Source: an uncultured Alteromonadaceae bacterium (GTDB lineage: Bacteria > Pseudomonadota > Gammaproteobacteria > Enterobacterales > Alteromonadaceae). From it: a stretch of DNA of 56,245 nt. Shown here in pieces: positions 45,202 through 54,374 of the stretch; positions within the stretch are counted from its first letter, which is position 1; each line of letters opens with the position of its first letter. The notes beneath the pieces are model-generated. The model worked only from the letters and a program-made list of their open reading frames with translations, was not told the origin of the DNA and did not search any database. The stretch is from the NCBI GenBank assembly GCA_947501935.1, contig CANMXU010000030.1, positions 1 to 56,245 on the forward strand. The letters are read 5' to 3'. Both the position numbers and the translations under genes were made by a program.

Positions 45202-45276
45202 GCAAATATCGGTCTTAAGCGACTATTACCTTTGAGTAATTTGAGCTTAGACCCTAGATAATTTAAGGAAAAGTCG

Positions 45277-46500
45277 ATGGAAATCATTCTCGGCGTATCG
45301 ATGTTTACCGCGATAGTATTAGCGTTAGTTTTAGTAATTTTATTTGCTAAGTCTAAGCTAGTGTCTTCAGGTGACGTAACGATTAGTATAAATGGCGACC
45401 CAGAAAAAGCAGTGAAAACTGCTGCCGGTGGTAAGCTTTTAGGTGCATTAGCTGATCAAGGAATTTTCATTCCTTCAGCGTGTGGTGGCGGTGGTACTTG
45501 TGGCCAGTGTCGTGTAGACGTTCATTCAGGTGGTGGTGACATTCTTCCTACTGAAGAAGGTCACATTAACAAGCGTGAAGCGAAAGCTGGTTGTCGCTTG
45601 GCATGTCAAGTTGCTGTTAAGCAAGACATGGAAATTGAAGTAGAAGATGAGATCTTCGGTGTTCAACAATGGGAATGTGAAGTTATCTCAAATGATAACA
45701 AAGCAACCTTCATTAAAGAACTTAAGCTACAAATTCCAAATGGCGAGTCTGTACCGTTTAAAGCCGGTGGTTATATTCAAATTGAAGCCCCTGCACATCA
45801 TGTTAAATACAGCGATTTTGACATTGACGAACAGTACAAAGGCGATTGGAATCATTTTGGCTTTTTTGATGTTGAATCAAAAGTTGATGAACCAACTTTA
45901 CGTGCATATTCAATGGCAAACTACCCTGAAGAGGAAGGCATTATTATGCTTAACGTGCGTATTGCTACGCCGCCTCCTGGGAAGCTTCATTTACCAGCAG
46001 GTAAAATGTCTTCATTCATATTCAGCCTTAAGCCAGGCGATAAAGTGACTATTTCAGGTCCATTTGGTGAGTTCTTCGCTAAAGAAACAGATAACGAAAT
46101 GGTATTTATTGGTGGTGGTGCTGGTATGGCGCCAATGCGCTCACACATATTCGACCAACTTAAGCGTTTAAACTCTAAACGTAAAATGTCGTTCTGGTAT
46201 GGTGCTCGTTCAAAACGTGAAATGTTCTATGAAGATGACTACAACGGCTTAGCCGCTGACAATGACAACTTCGAATGGCACGTTGCCTTATCAGATCCTC
46301 AGCCAGAAGATAACTGGGATGGTATGACTGGTTTTATTCATAACGTACTTCATGAGCAATATTTGAAAGATCATGAAGCACCAGAAGATTGTGAATACTA
46401 CATGTGTGGTCCACCTATGATGAATGCTGCTGTTATTCATATGCTTAAAGACTTAGGTGTTGAAGACGAGAATATTATGTTGGATGACTTCGGTGGCTAA
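45277..46500 (+). CDS. nqrF: Na+-translocating NADH:quinone reductase subunit F
   Basis: The NADH-oxidising entry subunit: an N-terminal helix (about 2-24), a plant-type [2Fe-2S] domain with C69, C75, C78 and C110, and a ferredoxin reductase-like FAD/NADH domain (RAYSMANYPEEE, GGGAGMAPMRSHIF, YYMCGPPMMNAAV). 407 residues, standard. AAGGAAA ribosome site upstream. A complex palindromic element starts 6 bases after its stop, then a terminator at 46698. Confidence 0.97.
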   Translation: MEIILGVSMFTAIVLALVLVILFAKSKLVSSGDVTISINGDPEKAVKTAAGGKLLGALADQGIFIPSACGGGGTCGQCRVDVHSGGGDILPTEEGHINKREAKAGCRLACQVAVKQDMEIEVEDEIFGVQQWECEVISNDNKATFIKELKLQIPNGESVPFKAGGYIQIEAPAHHVKYSDFDIDEQYKGDWNHFGFFDVESKVDEPTLRAYSMANYPEEEGIIMLNVRIATPPPGKLHLPAGKMSSFIFSLKPGDKVTISGPFGEFFAKETDNEMVFIGGGAGMAPMRSHIFDQLKRLNSKRKMSFWYGARSKREMFYEDDYNGLAADNDNFEWHVALSDPQPEDNWDGMTGFIHNVLHEQYLKDHEAPEDCEYYMCGPPMMNAAVIHMLKDLGVEDENIMLDDFGG

Positions 46501-46506
46501 TTTTTG

Positions 46507-46663
46507 ATTTAAGCTTGCCTGTTGGTATTGCTTCTTTGTTGGATGTACTCATTGACTAGCGTCAACTGACATATAGGGAAATATGAATGTCGCGATAACA
46601 TGGATGTTAGTGAGCGACACGTGCATCTTGCCTCGAAGCCATAACAACATTCGGCGCTTAAAT
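46507..46663. repeat. Palindromic repeat element, copy 3 (after nqrF), with extra module
   Basis: ATTTAAGC (46507-46514) and GCTTAAAT (46656-46663) bound a long inverted repeat whose arms continue as TGTTG...TATTGCTTC and GAAGCCATAACAAC. The core GTACTCATTGAC-TAGC-GTCAA matches the elements after guaB and guaA. Between ACT and CGTGC a 52-base module (46568-46619) is added that itself folds into two hairpins: GACATAT/ATATGAATGTC and TGTCGC...GCGACA enclosing TAACAT-GG-ATGTTA. Confidence 0.75.
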
Positions 46664-46697
46664 ATAAAAATTAATATTACTGAAATATATAGATGAA

Positions 46698-46720
46698 AGG
46701 CGACTTAGGTCGTCTTTTTT
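46698..46720 (+). terminator. Terminator of the nqr operon
   Basis: AGGCGAC-TTAG-GTCGTCT followed by TTTTT; one G-U pair in the stem. The CGAC-TTAG-GTCG core is the same as in the csrA terminator. It separates nqrF from apbE. Confidence 0.8.
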
Positions 46721-46834
46721 ATTTAAATTTATCGGTATAATCAAACGCGATAATTCAAGTTGAATATTTATATAAGTGATTTCATGCAATAGCGGAAATT
46801 ATTTATATAAATCATTAATTTTCAGGTTCGAAAA

Positions 46835-47872
46835 ATGTTTCAAATTAAACCAGTTTTTTCATGCTTTTCAGTTTTACCCGCCATATTAGTGTTGGTATTA
46901 TCTGGCTGTTTTCCTAGCAATAACACCACACAAGATGAAGTATTACTGCAAGGTAATACTATGGGCACTACTTACAATATTAAAGTGGTGGTTGACGTTG
47001 ACCGAGTTGACGTAAATAAGCTGCAAGCAGGTATTGATGCTGAATTAAAAATGCTTAACCAGCAAATGTCGACTTACATTAAAGACTCAGAATTATCACT
47101 GTTTAACCAATCAAGTTCACTAGAGCCTATTGAAGTATCGAAAGGCTTACAACGAGTGATGCAGGAAGCATTACGTTTAGGTGAACTTAGCCAAGGCAAA
47201 TTAGATGTAACTGTTGGCCCTTTAGTTAATTTATGGGGCTTTGGCCCAGAATATCGCCCTGAAACAGTGCCAAGTAATGAAGAGTTGCTGAGTGTTCGAG
47301 CTCGAGTAGGACTGAAACATTTATCACTTTCAGGTAACAAGTTACATAAAGCTATCCCTGAGCTATATGTTGATTTGTCTACTATTGCCAAAGGCTATGG
47401 TGTTGACTTAGTCGCTGAATATATTGAGCTGCAAGGTATCGGCAATTATCTTATTGAAATTGGCGGTGAAATGCGTATTCAAGGCGTTAAAAAAACCGGT
47501 GAGTTGTGGCATGTTGCTATTGAAAAACCTATCACTAGTGAGCGTTCAGTTCATCAAATTATTATTCCAAAAAATAACGCCGTAGCGACCTCAGGTGATT
47601 ACCGTAATTATTATGAAGCCGACGGACAGCGTTTTTCTCATATTATTGACCCAGACACCGGCAAGCCAATTAATCATAAGTTAGTATCGGTAACTGTTAT
47701 TCACCCTTCCTCTATGACAGCCGACGGTCTATCAACCGCGATGATGGTGATGGGTGAAGAAAAAGCGATAGCTTTTGCAGAAGAAAATGACATTGCTGCT
47801 TATATCATAGCTAAAACAGATCATGGCTTTGTTGAGCAAAGCACGGTAAAATTCATGCAGTATCTAAAGTAG
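46835..47872 (+). CDS. apbE: FAD:protein FMN transferase ApbE
   Basis: Cleaves FAD and attaches FMN covalently to threonine in (S/T)GAT motifs, here predicted for NqrB Thr229 and NqrC Thr224. The signal ends VLVLSGC with lipidated cysteine at residue 25, placing the enzyme on the periplasmic face. Conserved GNTMGTTYNIKV, YVDLSTIAKGYGVD, YLIEIGGEMR, TSGDYRNYYE, FSHIIDPDTGKPI and TADGLSTAMMVMG. 345 residues. Downstream of nqrF, though after a terminator, as in many marine gammaproteobacteria. Confidence 0.96.
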   Translation: MFQIKPVFSCFSVLPAILVLVLSGCFPSNNTTQDEVLLQGNTMGTTYNIKVVVDVDRVDVNKLQAGIDAELKMLNQQMSTYIKDSELSLFNQSSSLEPIEVSKGLQRVMQEALRLGELSQGKLDVTVGPLVNLWGFGPEYRPETVPSNEELLSVRARVGLKHLSLSGNKLHKAIPELYVDLSTIAKGYGVDLVAEYIELQGIGNYLIEIGGEMRIQGVKKTGELWHVAIEKPITSERSVHQIIIPKNNAVATSGDYRNYYEADGQRFSHIIDPDTGKPINHKLVSVTVIHPSSMTADGLSTAMMVMGEEKAIAFAEENDIAAYIIAKTDHGFVEQSTVKFMQYLK

Positions 47873-47923
47873 ATAAGTCGAAAATAGATATGCCACTATA
47901 TTTCAAGTTGTAGAGTAATTAAC

Positions 47924-48145
47924 ATGACCATTTTTTTAATCACATTCGGTTTCTTTTTAGTTGTCGTTCTGGCGATGGCGGTAGGTTATATTTTTCAGCA
48001 AAAAGCATTAGCTGGAAGCTGTGGTGGCTTGGCAACTGTAGGTATTGAAAAAAGCTGCAACTGCGATAACCCGTGTGAAAAACGCCAAGAGCGTGAAAGA
48101 ATAGCCGCGCTAGAGCAAAACAGCATTGATGTGAAAAACATCTAA
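47924..48145 (+). CDS. nqrM: Na+-NQR maturation protein NqrM
   Basis: A small membrane protein needed to build functional Na+-NQR, thought to deliver iron for the NqrD/NqrE centre. 73 residues: one transmembrane helix (about 3-25, IFLITFGFFLVVVLAMAVGYIF) and four conserved cysteines C33, C45, C47 and C51 (GSCGG, KSCNCDNPC). Start 51 bases after apbE. The family was earlier called DUF539. Completes the nqrA-F, apbE, nqrM module. Confidence 0.95.
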   Translation: MTIFLITFGFFLVVVLAMAVGYIFQQKALAGSCGGLATVGIEKSCNCDNPCEKRQERERIAALEQNSIDVKNI

Positions 48146-48210
48146 TTATTCGATTTTGATTTAACGCTATAATTCACAATAATTGTTTTTAATGTAAAAA
48201 TTAGCGTATT

Positions 48211-48247
48211 AAAAAAGGTCTAACACTTAATATGTTAGACCTTTTTT
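48211..48247. terminator. Bidirectional terminator between nqrM and gnd
   Basis: AAAAAAGGTCTAACA and TGTTAGACCTTTTTT are a perfect 15-bp inverted repeat with a 7-base loop. A and T tracts on either side serve both convergent transcripts. Confidence 0.92.
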
Positions 48248-48277
48248 ATTGGCTTAAGTTAAACCGATAACTAAAAA

Positions 48278-49732
48278 TTAAGCATCATAGGTTGAACTCG
48301 CCGTATCACCGCTATTGGCGGTCCATTTCGTATGGAAAAACTCACCACGTGGTTTGTCTACACGTTCATAAGTATGGGCACCAAAGTAGTCACGTTGAGC
48401 CTGTAATAAGTTTGCCGGTAAGGTTGCATGACGGTAGCTGTCATAAAAAGCTAAACCTGCGCTCATTGCCGGGGCTGGAACACCGCTCATCACAAACTGT
48501 GCAATCGTTTTACGCCAGCTACTTTGGCTTTGTATTAATTGCTCACTAAAGAATGAATCTAAAGTTAAGTTGGTAAGCTCGGGGTTTTTATCATATGCAT
48601 TTTTAATGTCTTTTAAGAATACCGAACGAATAATGCAACCGCCACTCCACATCATCGAAACACCACTGTAATTAAGATCCCAGTTAAAGTGATTCGACGC
48701 TTCACGCATTAACATAAAACCTTGCGCGTAAGAGATGATTTTAGAGGCGTATAATGCTTGTCCAAGCACATCAACCCATTCTTGTTGGCTACCGGATAAC
48801 GGCTGTACTTCAGGGCCGGTTAAAATGGTTGCTGCTTCAATACGTTCGTCTTTTAACGCTGAAATACAACGAGAGAAAACCGCTTCACAAATTAAGGTTA
48901 CTGGCACGCCAAATTCAAGTGCGTTAATACCGGTCATTTTACCGGTACCTTTTTGGCCGGCTTTATCTAAAATTTTGTCAATAACGAATTCGCCATTGTC
49001 AGTAGTGCCCATAATGTCAGCAGTGATATCAATTAAGTAACTGCCTAAGTCACCTTGGCGCCATTGTTCAAAGACGTTTTTAATCTGCAAGTTATCCATG
49101 TTTAAAACATCTTTCATGAACTGATAAGCTTCACAGATTAACTGCATATCGCCGTATTCAATACCGTTGTGTACCATTTTAACAAAGTGGCCAGAGCCGC
49201 TATCGCCAACCCAGTCACAACACGGTGCACCATCATCAGTTTTTGCAGCTATAGCTTGGAAAATACCTTTAACATGTGGCCATGCTTCTTTATGGCCACC
49301 GGGCATAATGGCTGGGCCAAAACGTGCGCCTTCTTCACCACCAGAAACACCAGTACCAATAAATAACAAACCTTGTTCATCAAGCGCTTTATAACGGCGA
49401 ATAGAGTCGTTATAGTCAGCATTACCGCCGTCGATGATAATATCGCCCTTGTCTAAGTGCGGAATGATTTTTTCAATAAAGCTGTCAACAACTTCACCGG
49501 CTTTTACCATCAACATAATTTTGCGTGGTGAAGATAAACTTGCCACCATTTCTTCGATACTTTTAACGCCAACGATATTGGTGCCGGCAGCTGCGCCGTT
49601 AATAAAGTCATCAACTTTTGAGGTGGTGCGGTTATAGGCCGCAACTTTAAAGCCGTTGTCGTTCATATTTAAAATCAGGTTTTGGCCCATTACTGCCAGT
49701 CCAACAACTGCGATATCGCAAGAGTTACTCAT
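48278..49732 (-). CDS. gnd: 6-phosphogluconate dehydrogenase (decarboxylating)
   Basis: Oxidises 6-phosphogluconate to ribulose 5-phosphate with NADP+, in the pentose phosphate pathway. The Rossmann motif is GLAVMGQNL (about 11-19), followed by the phosphogluconate motif DGGNADYNDSIRR and catalytic region GSGHFVKMVHNGIEYGDMQ with the active lysine. Length 484, close to the family's roughly 470. AGGAAA ribosome site upstream. It stands without the usual partners zwf/pgl; convergent with nqrM. Confidence 0.96.
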   Translation of the reverse strand: MSNSCDIAVVGLAVMGQNLILNMNDNGFKVAAYNRTTSKVDDFINGAAAGTNIVGVKSIEEMVASLSSPRKIMLMVKAGEVVDSFIEKIIPHLDKGDIIIDGGNADYNDSIRRYKALDEQGLLFIGTGVSGGEEGARFGPAIMPGGHKEAWPHVKGIFQAIAAKTDDGAPCCDWVGDSGSGHFVKMVHNGIEYGDMQLICEAYQFMKDVLNMDNLQIKNVFEQWRQGDLGSYLIDITADIMGTTDNGEFVIDKILDKAGQKGTGKMTGINALEFGVPVTLICEAVFSRCISALKDERIEAATILTGPEVQPLSGSQQEWVDVLGQALYASKIISYAQGFMLMREASNHFNWDLNYSGVSMMWSGGCIIRSVFLKDIKNAYDKNPELTNLTLDSFFSEQLIQSQSSWRKTIAQFVMSGVPAPAMSAGLAFYDSYRHATLPANLLQAQRDYFGAHTYERVDKPRGEFFHTKWTANSGDTASSTYDA

Positions 49733-49934
49733 TATATATTTTCCTATAAACCTAAGTGGATAATTGATGTTTTACTTTAAACAAGAGGTTAACACGTTGT
49801 TTTCATTAATGCTGCTTTGTTAAGCGTTTTTTGAAACATCTTTAACATTTTATTCAAATATGAAAGCAGGGCAGATCCTAGCATGAGCAAATGGCTGTAG
49901 GCTAATTCTAATGATCGTTCATAGTGATACTTAA

Positions 49935-49977
49935 TTGACAAAAGCTAAAATGAAGGGTACTGTAATTATATACAGCT
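49935..49977 (+). promoter_or_regulatory. dinB promoter with LexA (SOS) box
   Basis: A perfect -35 TTGACA (49935-49940), a 17-bp spacer, and a -10 TACTGT (49958-49963) that is itself the left half of a LexA operator: CTGT-AATTATAT-ACAG (49960-49975), an exact match to the CTGT-N8-ACAG consensus. LexA bound here would cover the -10 box and block transcription until DNA damage. No second box was seen. Confidence 0.88.
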
Positions 49978-50007
49978 TAGTACGGCGTAAATTATTTAGG
50001 AGGCCTT

Positions 50008-51057
50008 TTGCGAAAAATTATACATATAGATATGGACTGTTTTTACGCCGCTGTTGAAATGCGTGACAATCCTGAATATCGAAATGTGCCTATTGCTGTT
50101 GGCGGTACTGGCCCAAGAAGTGTGTTGTGTACCTGTAATTATATAGCTAGAGAATATGGCGTACGCTCAGCCATGCCCAATGGTCAGGCGTTAAGTTTGT
50201 GTCCTAAACTGGTTATTGTTAGCGGCAGAATGTCGGTATATAAAGCAGTATCAGCTCAAATACGTGAAATATTTAGCCGTTATACCGAAATAATTGAACC
50301 ATTATCGCTTGATGAAGCTTATTTAGATGTTAGCAATAGTGAACTATTTAATGGTAGTGCTACTTTAATTGCTGAGAAAATACGGGCGGATATTTTTAAT
50401 GAAACTGGCCTTACTGCATCTGCTGGCGTGGCACCGAATAAATTTATCGCAAAAATTGCCAGTGATGAAAACAAGCCTAATGGACAATGTGTAGTTTCTC
50501 CTAAACAAATTGATGATTTTGTTAAAAATATGCCGCTGAAAAAAATCCCTGGTATTGGTCCTAAAACGGCACACAAATTAAGCCAAAATGGTTTTAATAG
50601 CTGTGCTGATGTGCGCAAAGCAAGTATCGCTGAATTGCAGCTTATTGTAGGCAAGTTTGCCCCTGCCTTGTATCAACGTAGTTTTGGTATTGATGAACGT
50701 TCGCTAGAGGTAACGCGACAGCGTAAATCATTAGCTATTGAAACCACCCTTGCTGAAGACTTGGTATCAACAGAGCAATGCCTGCAAGTGCTAACTAACT
50801 TATTACCCAAGCTTAGACAACGCCTAGAAAAACTTACCGATAAAAATATTATTAAACAAGGCATTAAGGTTAAGTTCTCAGACTTTAGCCAAACCACCGT
50901 TGAACAAAAGAGCGAACAAAGTAATGAGCAGGTTTATGTTGAGTTACTTAATAAAGCCTTAGCGCGAGGTGAGGGCAAGTCAGTGCGTTTAGTCGGTTTA
51001 ACTTTAGGCTTTGGTCAAAACCCAGAGCAAACTAAGCAATTATCACTGCCAATGTAA
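50008..51057 (+). CDS. dinB: DNA polymerase IV
   Basis: An error-prone Y-family translesion polymerase. Catalytic acidic residues D8 and (in LSLDEAYLDVS) D102/E103 are present, as are DMDCFYAAVE and the helix-hairpin-helix motif KKIPGIGPKTAHKL. 349 residues, typical. The start is TTG at 50008, directly after an excellent ribosome site TTAGGAGG. SOS-regulated from the LexA box 30 bases upstream. It occupies the place before recX/alaS where recA is commonly found. Confidence 0.96.
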   Translation: MRKIIHIDMDCFYAAVEMRDNPEYRNVPIAVGGTGPRSVLCTCNYIAREYGVRSAMPNGQALSLCPKLVIVSGRMSVYKAVSAQIREIFSRYTEIIEPLSLDEAYLDVSNSELFNGSATLIAEKIRADIFNETGLTASAGVAPNKFIAKIASDENKPNGQCVVSPKQIDDFVKNMPLKKIPGIGPKTAHKLSQNGFNSCADVRKASIAELQLIVGKFAPALYQRSFGIDERSLEVTRQRKSLAIETTLAEDLVSTEQCLQVLTNLLPKLRQRLEKLTDKNIIKQGIKVKFSDFSQTTVEQKSEQSNEQVYVELLNKALARGEGKSVRLVGLTLGFGQNPEQTKQLSLPM

Positions 51058-51395
51058 AAACAGCTAAAAAACTGCGGTATTTATATTGCTTTGCCTTCAT
51101 TGTTCAACAAATGATTTTATAAATGAAATAGAGTGATTAGTTGCGGCTATGTCTTGTGTTCTTATGTTAGTTGGAATTATTTGCAACTATATTAGCGAAA
51201 ACATAAATTTTCTATCGCGCTGTTTATTTATTATCCTGCCAAAAACATTCAACTAAATAATTGATAAACGAAATAGCTAAAGTTTTCATCAGAAGAAAAT
51301 TTTTTAAGCTTAAATGTCAGTAATAAAAATTATCGTAGCGGCAAAAACCTCCACAAAGTTACCGGCCCAATAGTGTATCGCACGGTTTTTGCTGG
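51058..51395. other. Gene-free spacer between dinB and the recX remnant
   Basis: This 338-base AT-rich stretch is interrupted by stops in all + frames and shows no protein similarity that could be recognised. It holds an inverted repeat TAGTTGC / GCAACTA (51138-51144 and 51183-51189). It may be the scar where recA and the 5' part of recX were lost or moved. Confidence 0.4.
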
Positions 51396-51623
51396 TTGTT
51401 TATTAAAAGTGCATTAAATCAACAAAGCTTAAATGATAAAATTATTGAACAACTCGATAAAAATGACGAAATTGATTGGTATCTTCAAGCAGAGCTTGCG
51501 TATAATAAACGTTTTGGCACTAAGTCGATTAGCGATCAAAAAGATAAAGCTAAATGTGTTAGGTTTTTGCAATATCGTGGTTTCTTTATAGACCCGATAA
51601 TTACAGTATTAAACCAAGACTAA
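51396..51623 (+). pseudogene. recX: 3' remnant of recX (truncated regulatory protein)
   Basis: A 75-codon frame from TTG 51396 matching only the C-terminal half of RecX, the RecA modulator of about 150 residues. Visible are ALNQQSLNDKIIEQLDKNDEIDWY, then LAYNKRFG, and the hallmark DKAKCVRFLQYRGF. The usual N-terminal repeat is missing: the frame is closed by a TAG at 51336, and fragments resembling the conserved GP...IxxxL core appear in a different frame (GGCCCAATA at 51364-51372). No good ribosome site. It lies where recX belongs, just before alaS. A shortened but functional protein cannot be excluded. Confidence 0.65.
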
Positions 51624-51659
51624 TTAAACCGAATAAACTTATCAAAGAGTTGGATAACC

Positions 51660-54284
51660 ATGATCAAAACCACCGCTGAGTTGCGTCAGGCCTTTTTGCA
51701 ATATTTTGCCTCGAAGCAACACCAAATTGTTCCAAGTAGTTCATTAGTGCCAGGTAATGATGCAACATTATTATTCACGAATGCTGGTATGGTGCCGTTT
51801 AAAGACGTTTTTCTTGGGGCGGAAAGCCGCAGCTATACCCGAGCAACCTCATCACAGCGTTGTGTACGTGCCGGTGGTAAACACAATGATTTAGAAAACG
51901 TTGGTTATACTGCGCGTCATCACACCTTCTTTGAAATGTTAGGTAACTTTAGTTTTGGTGATTATTTCAAAACTGAAGCTATTAGTTTTGCGTGGAATTT
52001 TTTGACTGAAGTTTTAGCTCTACCTAAAGAGAAACTATTAGTTACTGTCTATGAAAGCGATGACGAAGCCTTTGCCTTTTGGCGTGACGAAATTGGTATT
52101 CCACTAGAAAAAATTATTCGTATTGGTGATAAATCATCAAGCAAAAAATATGACTCTGATAACTTTTGGTCGATGGGTGATACTGGTCCTTGTGGTCCTT
52201 GTTCAGAAATATTTTATGATCACGGCGAAGAAATATTTGGTGGTCCTCCAGGTTCACCAGATGAAGACGGCGACCGTTATATTGAAATTTGGAACCTAGT
52301 GTTTATGCAATATAACCGTCACGCTGACGGTACTATGGAGCCTTTGCCTAAACCTTCCGTTGATACCGGAATGGGTTTAGAGCGTATTGCTGCCATTTTA
52401 CAAGGTGTGCATAGCAACTACGAAATTGATATTTTCCAAGGTTTAATTGGCGATGCTGCAAAACTATTAAACTGTGATGATATTGAGCACAAGTCATTAC
52501 GCGTAATTGCTGATCATATTCGTTCATGTAGTTTTTTAATTGTTGATGGCGTGATGCCGTCGAACGAAGGTCGCGGTTATGTGCTGCGCCGTATAATTCG
52601 CCGTGCTATTCGTCATGGACATAAACTTGAAGCGAAAAGTCATTTCTTCCATAAACTTGTATCTTCTTTAGTGGTTCAAATGGGGGAAGCTTATCCTGAA
52701 TTAGTTGAGCAACAAGCGATTATTGAAAAAGTATTATGTCGAGAAGAAGAGCAGTTTGGCCGAACACTAGACCGAGGCATGGCGTTATTAGAAGATACCT
52801 TAGCCAATATTAAAGGTGATACCATCGCTGGCGATGACGTATTCAAGCTTTATGATACTTACGGATTTCCTGCCGATTTAACTGCTGATATTGCTCGCGA
52901 ACGACAACTTAAAATTGACCATAACGGTTTTGATATTGCTATGGGCTTACAACGTGAACGTGCGCAAAAAGCCAGTCAGTTTGGCACTGATTATAATGAT
53001 CAATTAAAATCTGATCACAATACCAACTTCAAAGGCTATGAAAGCGATACTTATTCAGCCACGGTTGTTGAGCTCTTTAATAGTGAAGAATCAGTTGCTG
53101 AATTACTTGCCGGCGAATCAGGCATGGTTGTACTTGATTCAACACCTTTTTATGCTGAGTCTGGCGGACAAGTTGGTGACGCTGGTGTGCTGCATATTGA
53201 TGATGGTATTTTTGAAGTGACTGATACCATTAAACTAGGTAATGCTTTTGCCCACCAAGGTGTTGCAAGAGTAAATATTGGCGTTAACCGTCGCGTAAAA
53301 GCTGAAATTAATATTGCTCGCCGTGCTGACATTGTAAAAAACCACAGTGCTACCCATATTCTTCATGCAGCTTTACGTAAAGTATTAGGTGAGCACGTAA
53401 CGCAAAAAGGTTCATTGGTTGACCCTGATAAACTACGTTTTGATTTTTCTCATTTCGAAGGTGTTACAGCACAAGAATTGAAAACAGTTGAGCATTTGGT
53501 TAATGAAGAAATTCGTGCTAATGCGGAACGTGAAACCCATTTAATGCAAATTGATGAAGCTAAAGCAAAAGGCGCTATGGCATTATTTGGTGAAAAATAT
53601 GACGATGAAGTGCGCGTTGTTACTTTAGGTGAATTTTCAACTGAGCTTTGTGGTGGTGTGCATGTTAAGCGTACTGGTGATATAGGGCTATTCAAAATTA
53701 CTTCAGAAACAGGTATTGCTGCAGGGGTTCGCCGTATCGAAGCTGTTACCGGCCAAGGCGCTTTAGCTTTTATTGATGATCAAGCGGCTTCTCTTGCTAG
53801 TGTTGCTCATTTGGTGAAATCAGATATTGCTGGTGTTACGGGTAAAGTAGAACTGTTGGTGAGTAAGTCTAAGCAGTTAGAAAAAGAAATTGCGGTATTA
53901 AAGCAAAAATTAGCAGCGCAAGCGGGTTCTGATTTAGTTAGTCAAGCTGTAGAGATAAATGGCGTTAAAACCTTAGTTTGTCATTTAGAGGGCGTTGAAG
54001 CTAAGTCACTTCGTGGTATGGTTGATGACCTTAAAAACAAAATGGGCTCGGTTGTTATTTTGTTAGCGACAGCTAATGGCGATAAAGTCAGTTTAATTGC
54101 TGGTGTGACTAAAGACTTAATCGGCAAAGTAAAAGCAGGTGAGTTAGTTAATCATGCTGCACAAGAAGTTGGCGGTAAAGGTGGCGGACGTCCTGATATG
54201 GCCCAAGCTGGTGGTAGTGAACCTCAAAATATTAATCAAGCAGTTAGCTCAGCTAAAAGCTGGTTAACAGCGCAATTATCTTAA
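51660..54284 (+). CDS. alaS: Alanine--tRNA ligase
   Basis: A class II synthetase that charges tRNA-Ala and edits mischarged Ser/Gly. The N-terminal catalytic domain (VPSSSLVPGNDATLLFTNAGMVPFKDVFLG, RCVRAGGKHNDLENVGYTARHHTFFEMLGNFSFGDYF), the editing domain with zinc ligands H562, H566, C664 and H668, and the C-terminal C-Ala domain (GGGRPDMAQAGG) are all intact. 874 residues, standard. Followed by csrA and the tRNA-Ser/tRNA-Arg array, as in E. coli. Confidence 0.98.
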   Translation: MIKTTAELRQAFLQYFASKQHQIVPSSSLVPGNDATLLFTNAGMVPFKDVFLGAESRSYTRATSSQRCVRAGGKHNDLENVGYTARHHTFFEMLGNFSFGDYFKTEAISFAWNFLTEVLALPKEKLLVTVYESDDEAFAFWRDEIGIPLEKIIRIGDKSSSKKYDSDNFWSMGDTGPCGPCSEIFYDHGEEIFGGPPGSPDEDGDRYIEIWNLVFMQYNRHADGTMEPLPKPSVDTGMGLERIAAILQGVHSNYEIDIFQGLIGDAAKLLNCDDIEHKSLRVIADHIRSCSFLIVDGVMPSNEGRGYVLRRIIRRAIRHGHKLEAKSHFFHKLVSSLVVQMGEAYPELVEQQAIIEKVLCREEEQFGRTLDRGMALLEDTLANIKGDTIAGDDVFKLYDTYGFPADLTADIARERQLKIDHNGFDIAMGLQRERAQKASQFGTDYNDQLKSDHNTNFKGYESDTYSATVVELFNSEESVAELLAGESGMVVLDSTPFYAESGGQVGDAGVLHIDDGIFEVTDTIKLGNAFAHQGVARVNIGVNRRVKAEINIARRADIVKNHSATHILHAALRKVLGEHVTQKGSLVDPDKLRFDFSHFEGVTAQELKTVEHLVNEEIRANAERETHLMQIDEAKAKGAMALFGEKYDDEVRVVTLGEFSTELCGGVHVKRTGDIGLFKITSETGIAAGVRRIEAVTGQGALAFIDDQAASLASVAHLVKSDIAGVTGKVELLVSKSKQLEKEIAVLKQKLAAQAGSDLVSQAVEINGVKTLVCHLEGVEAKSLRGMVDDLKNKMGSVVILLATANGDKVSLIAGVTKDLIGKVKAGELVNHAAQEVGGKGGGRPDMAQAGGSEPQNINQAVSSAKSWLTAQLS

Positions 54285-54374
54285 GTGGTAATGCTTGATG
54301 CACTTTTAGTTTTATTAACTTAATAATGCGCTTTTAGCGACGATTATAGTTAAAGCAAGATAGCTTTGCGTAAC

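Noticed and set aside
40644..48145. Possibility that the six-subunit locus is an Rnf complex
   Set aside because: NqrA sequence, the two SGAT FMN sites, NqrF with [2Fe-2S] and FAD domains, and adjacent nqrM identify Na+-NQR; no RnfB/RnfC-like subunit is present.
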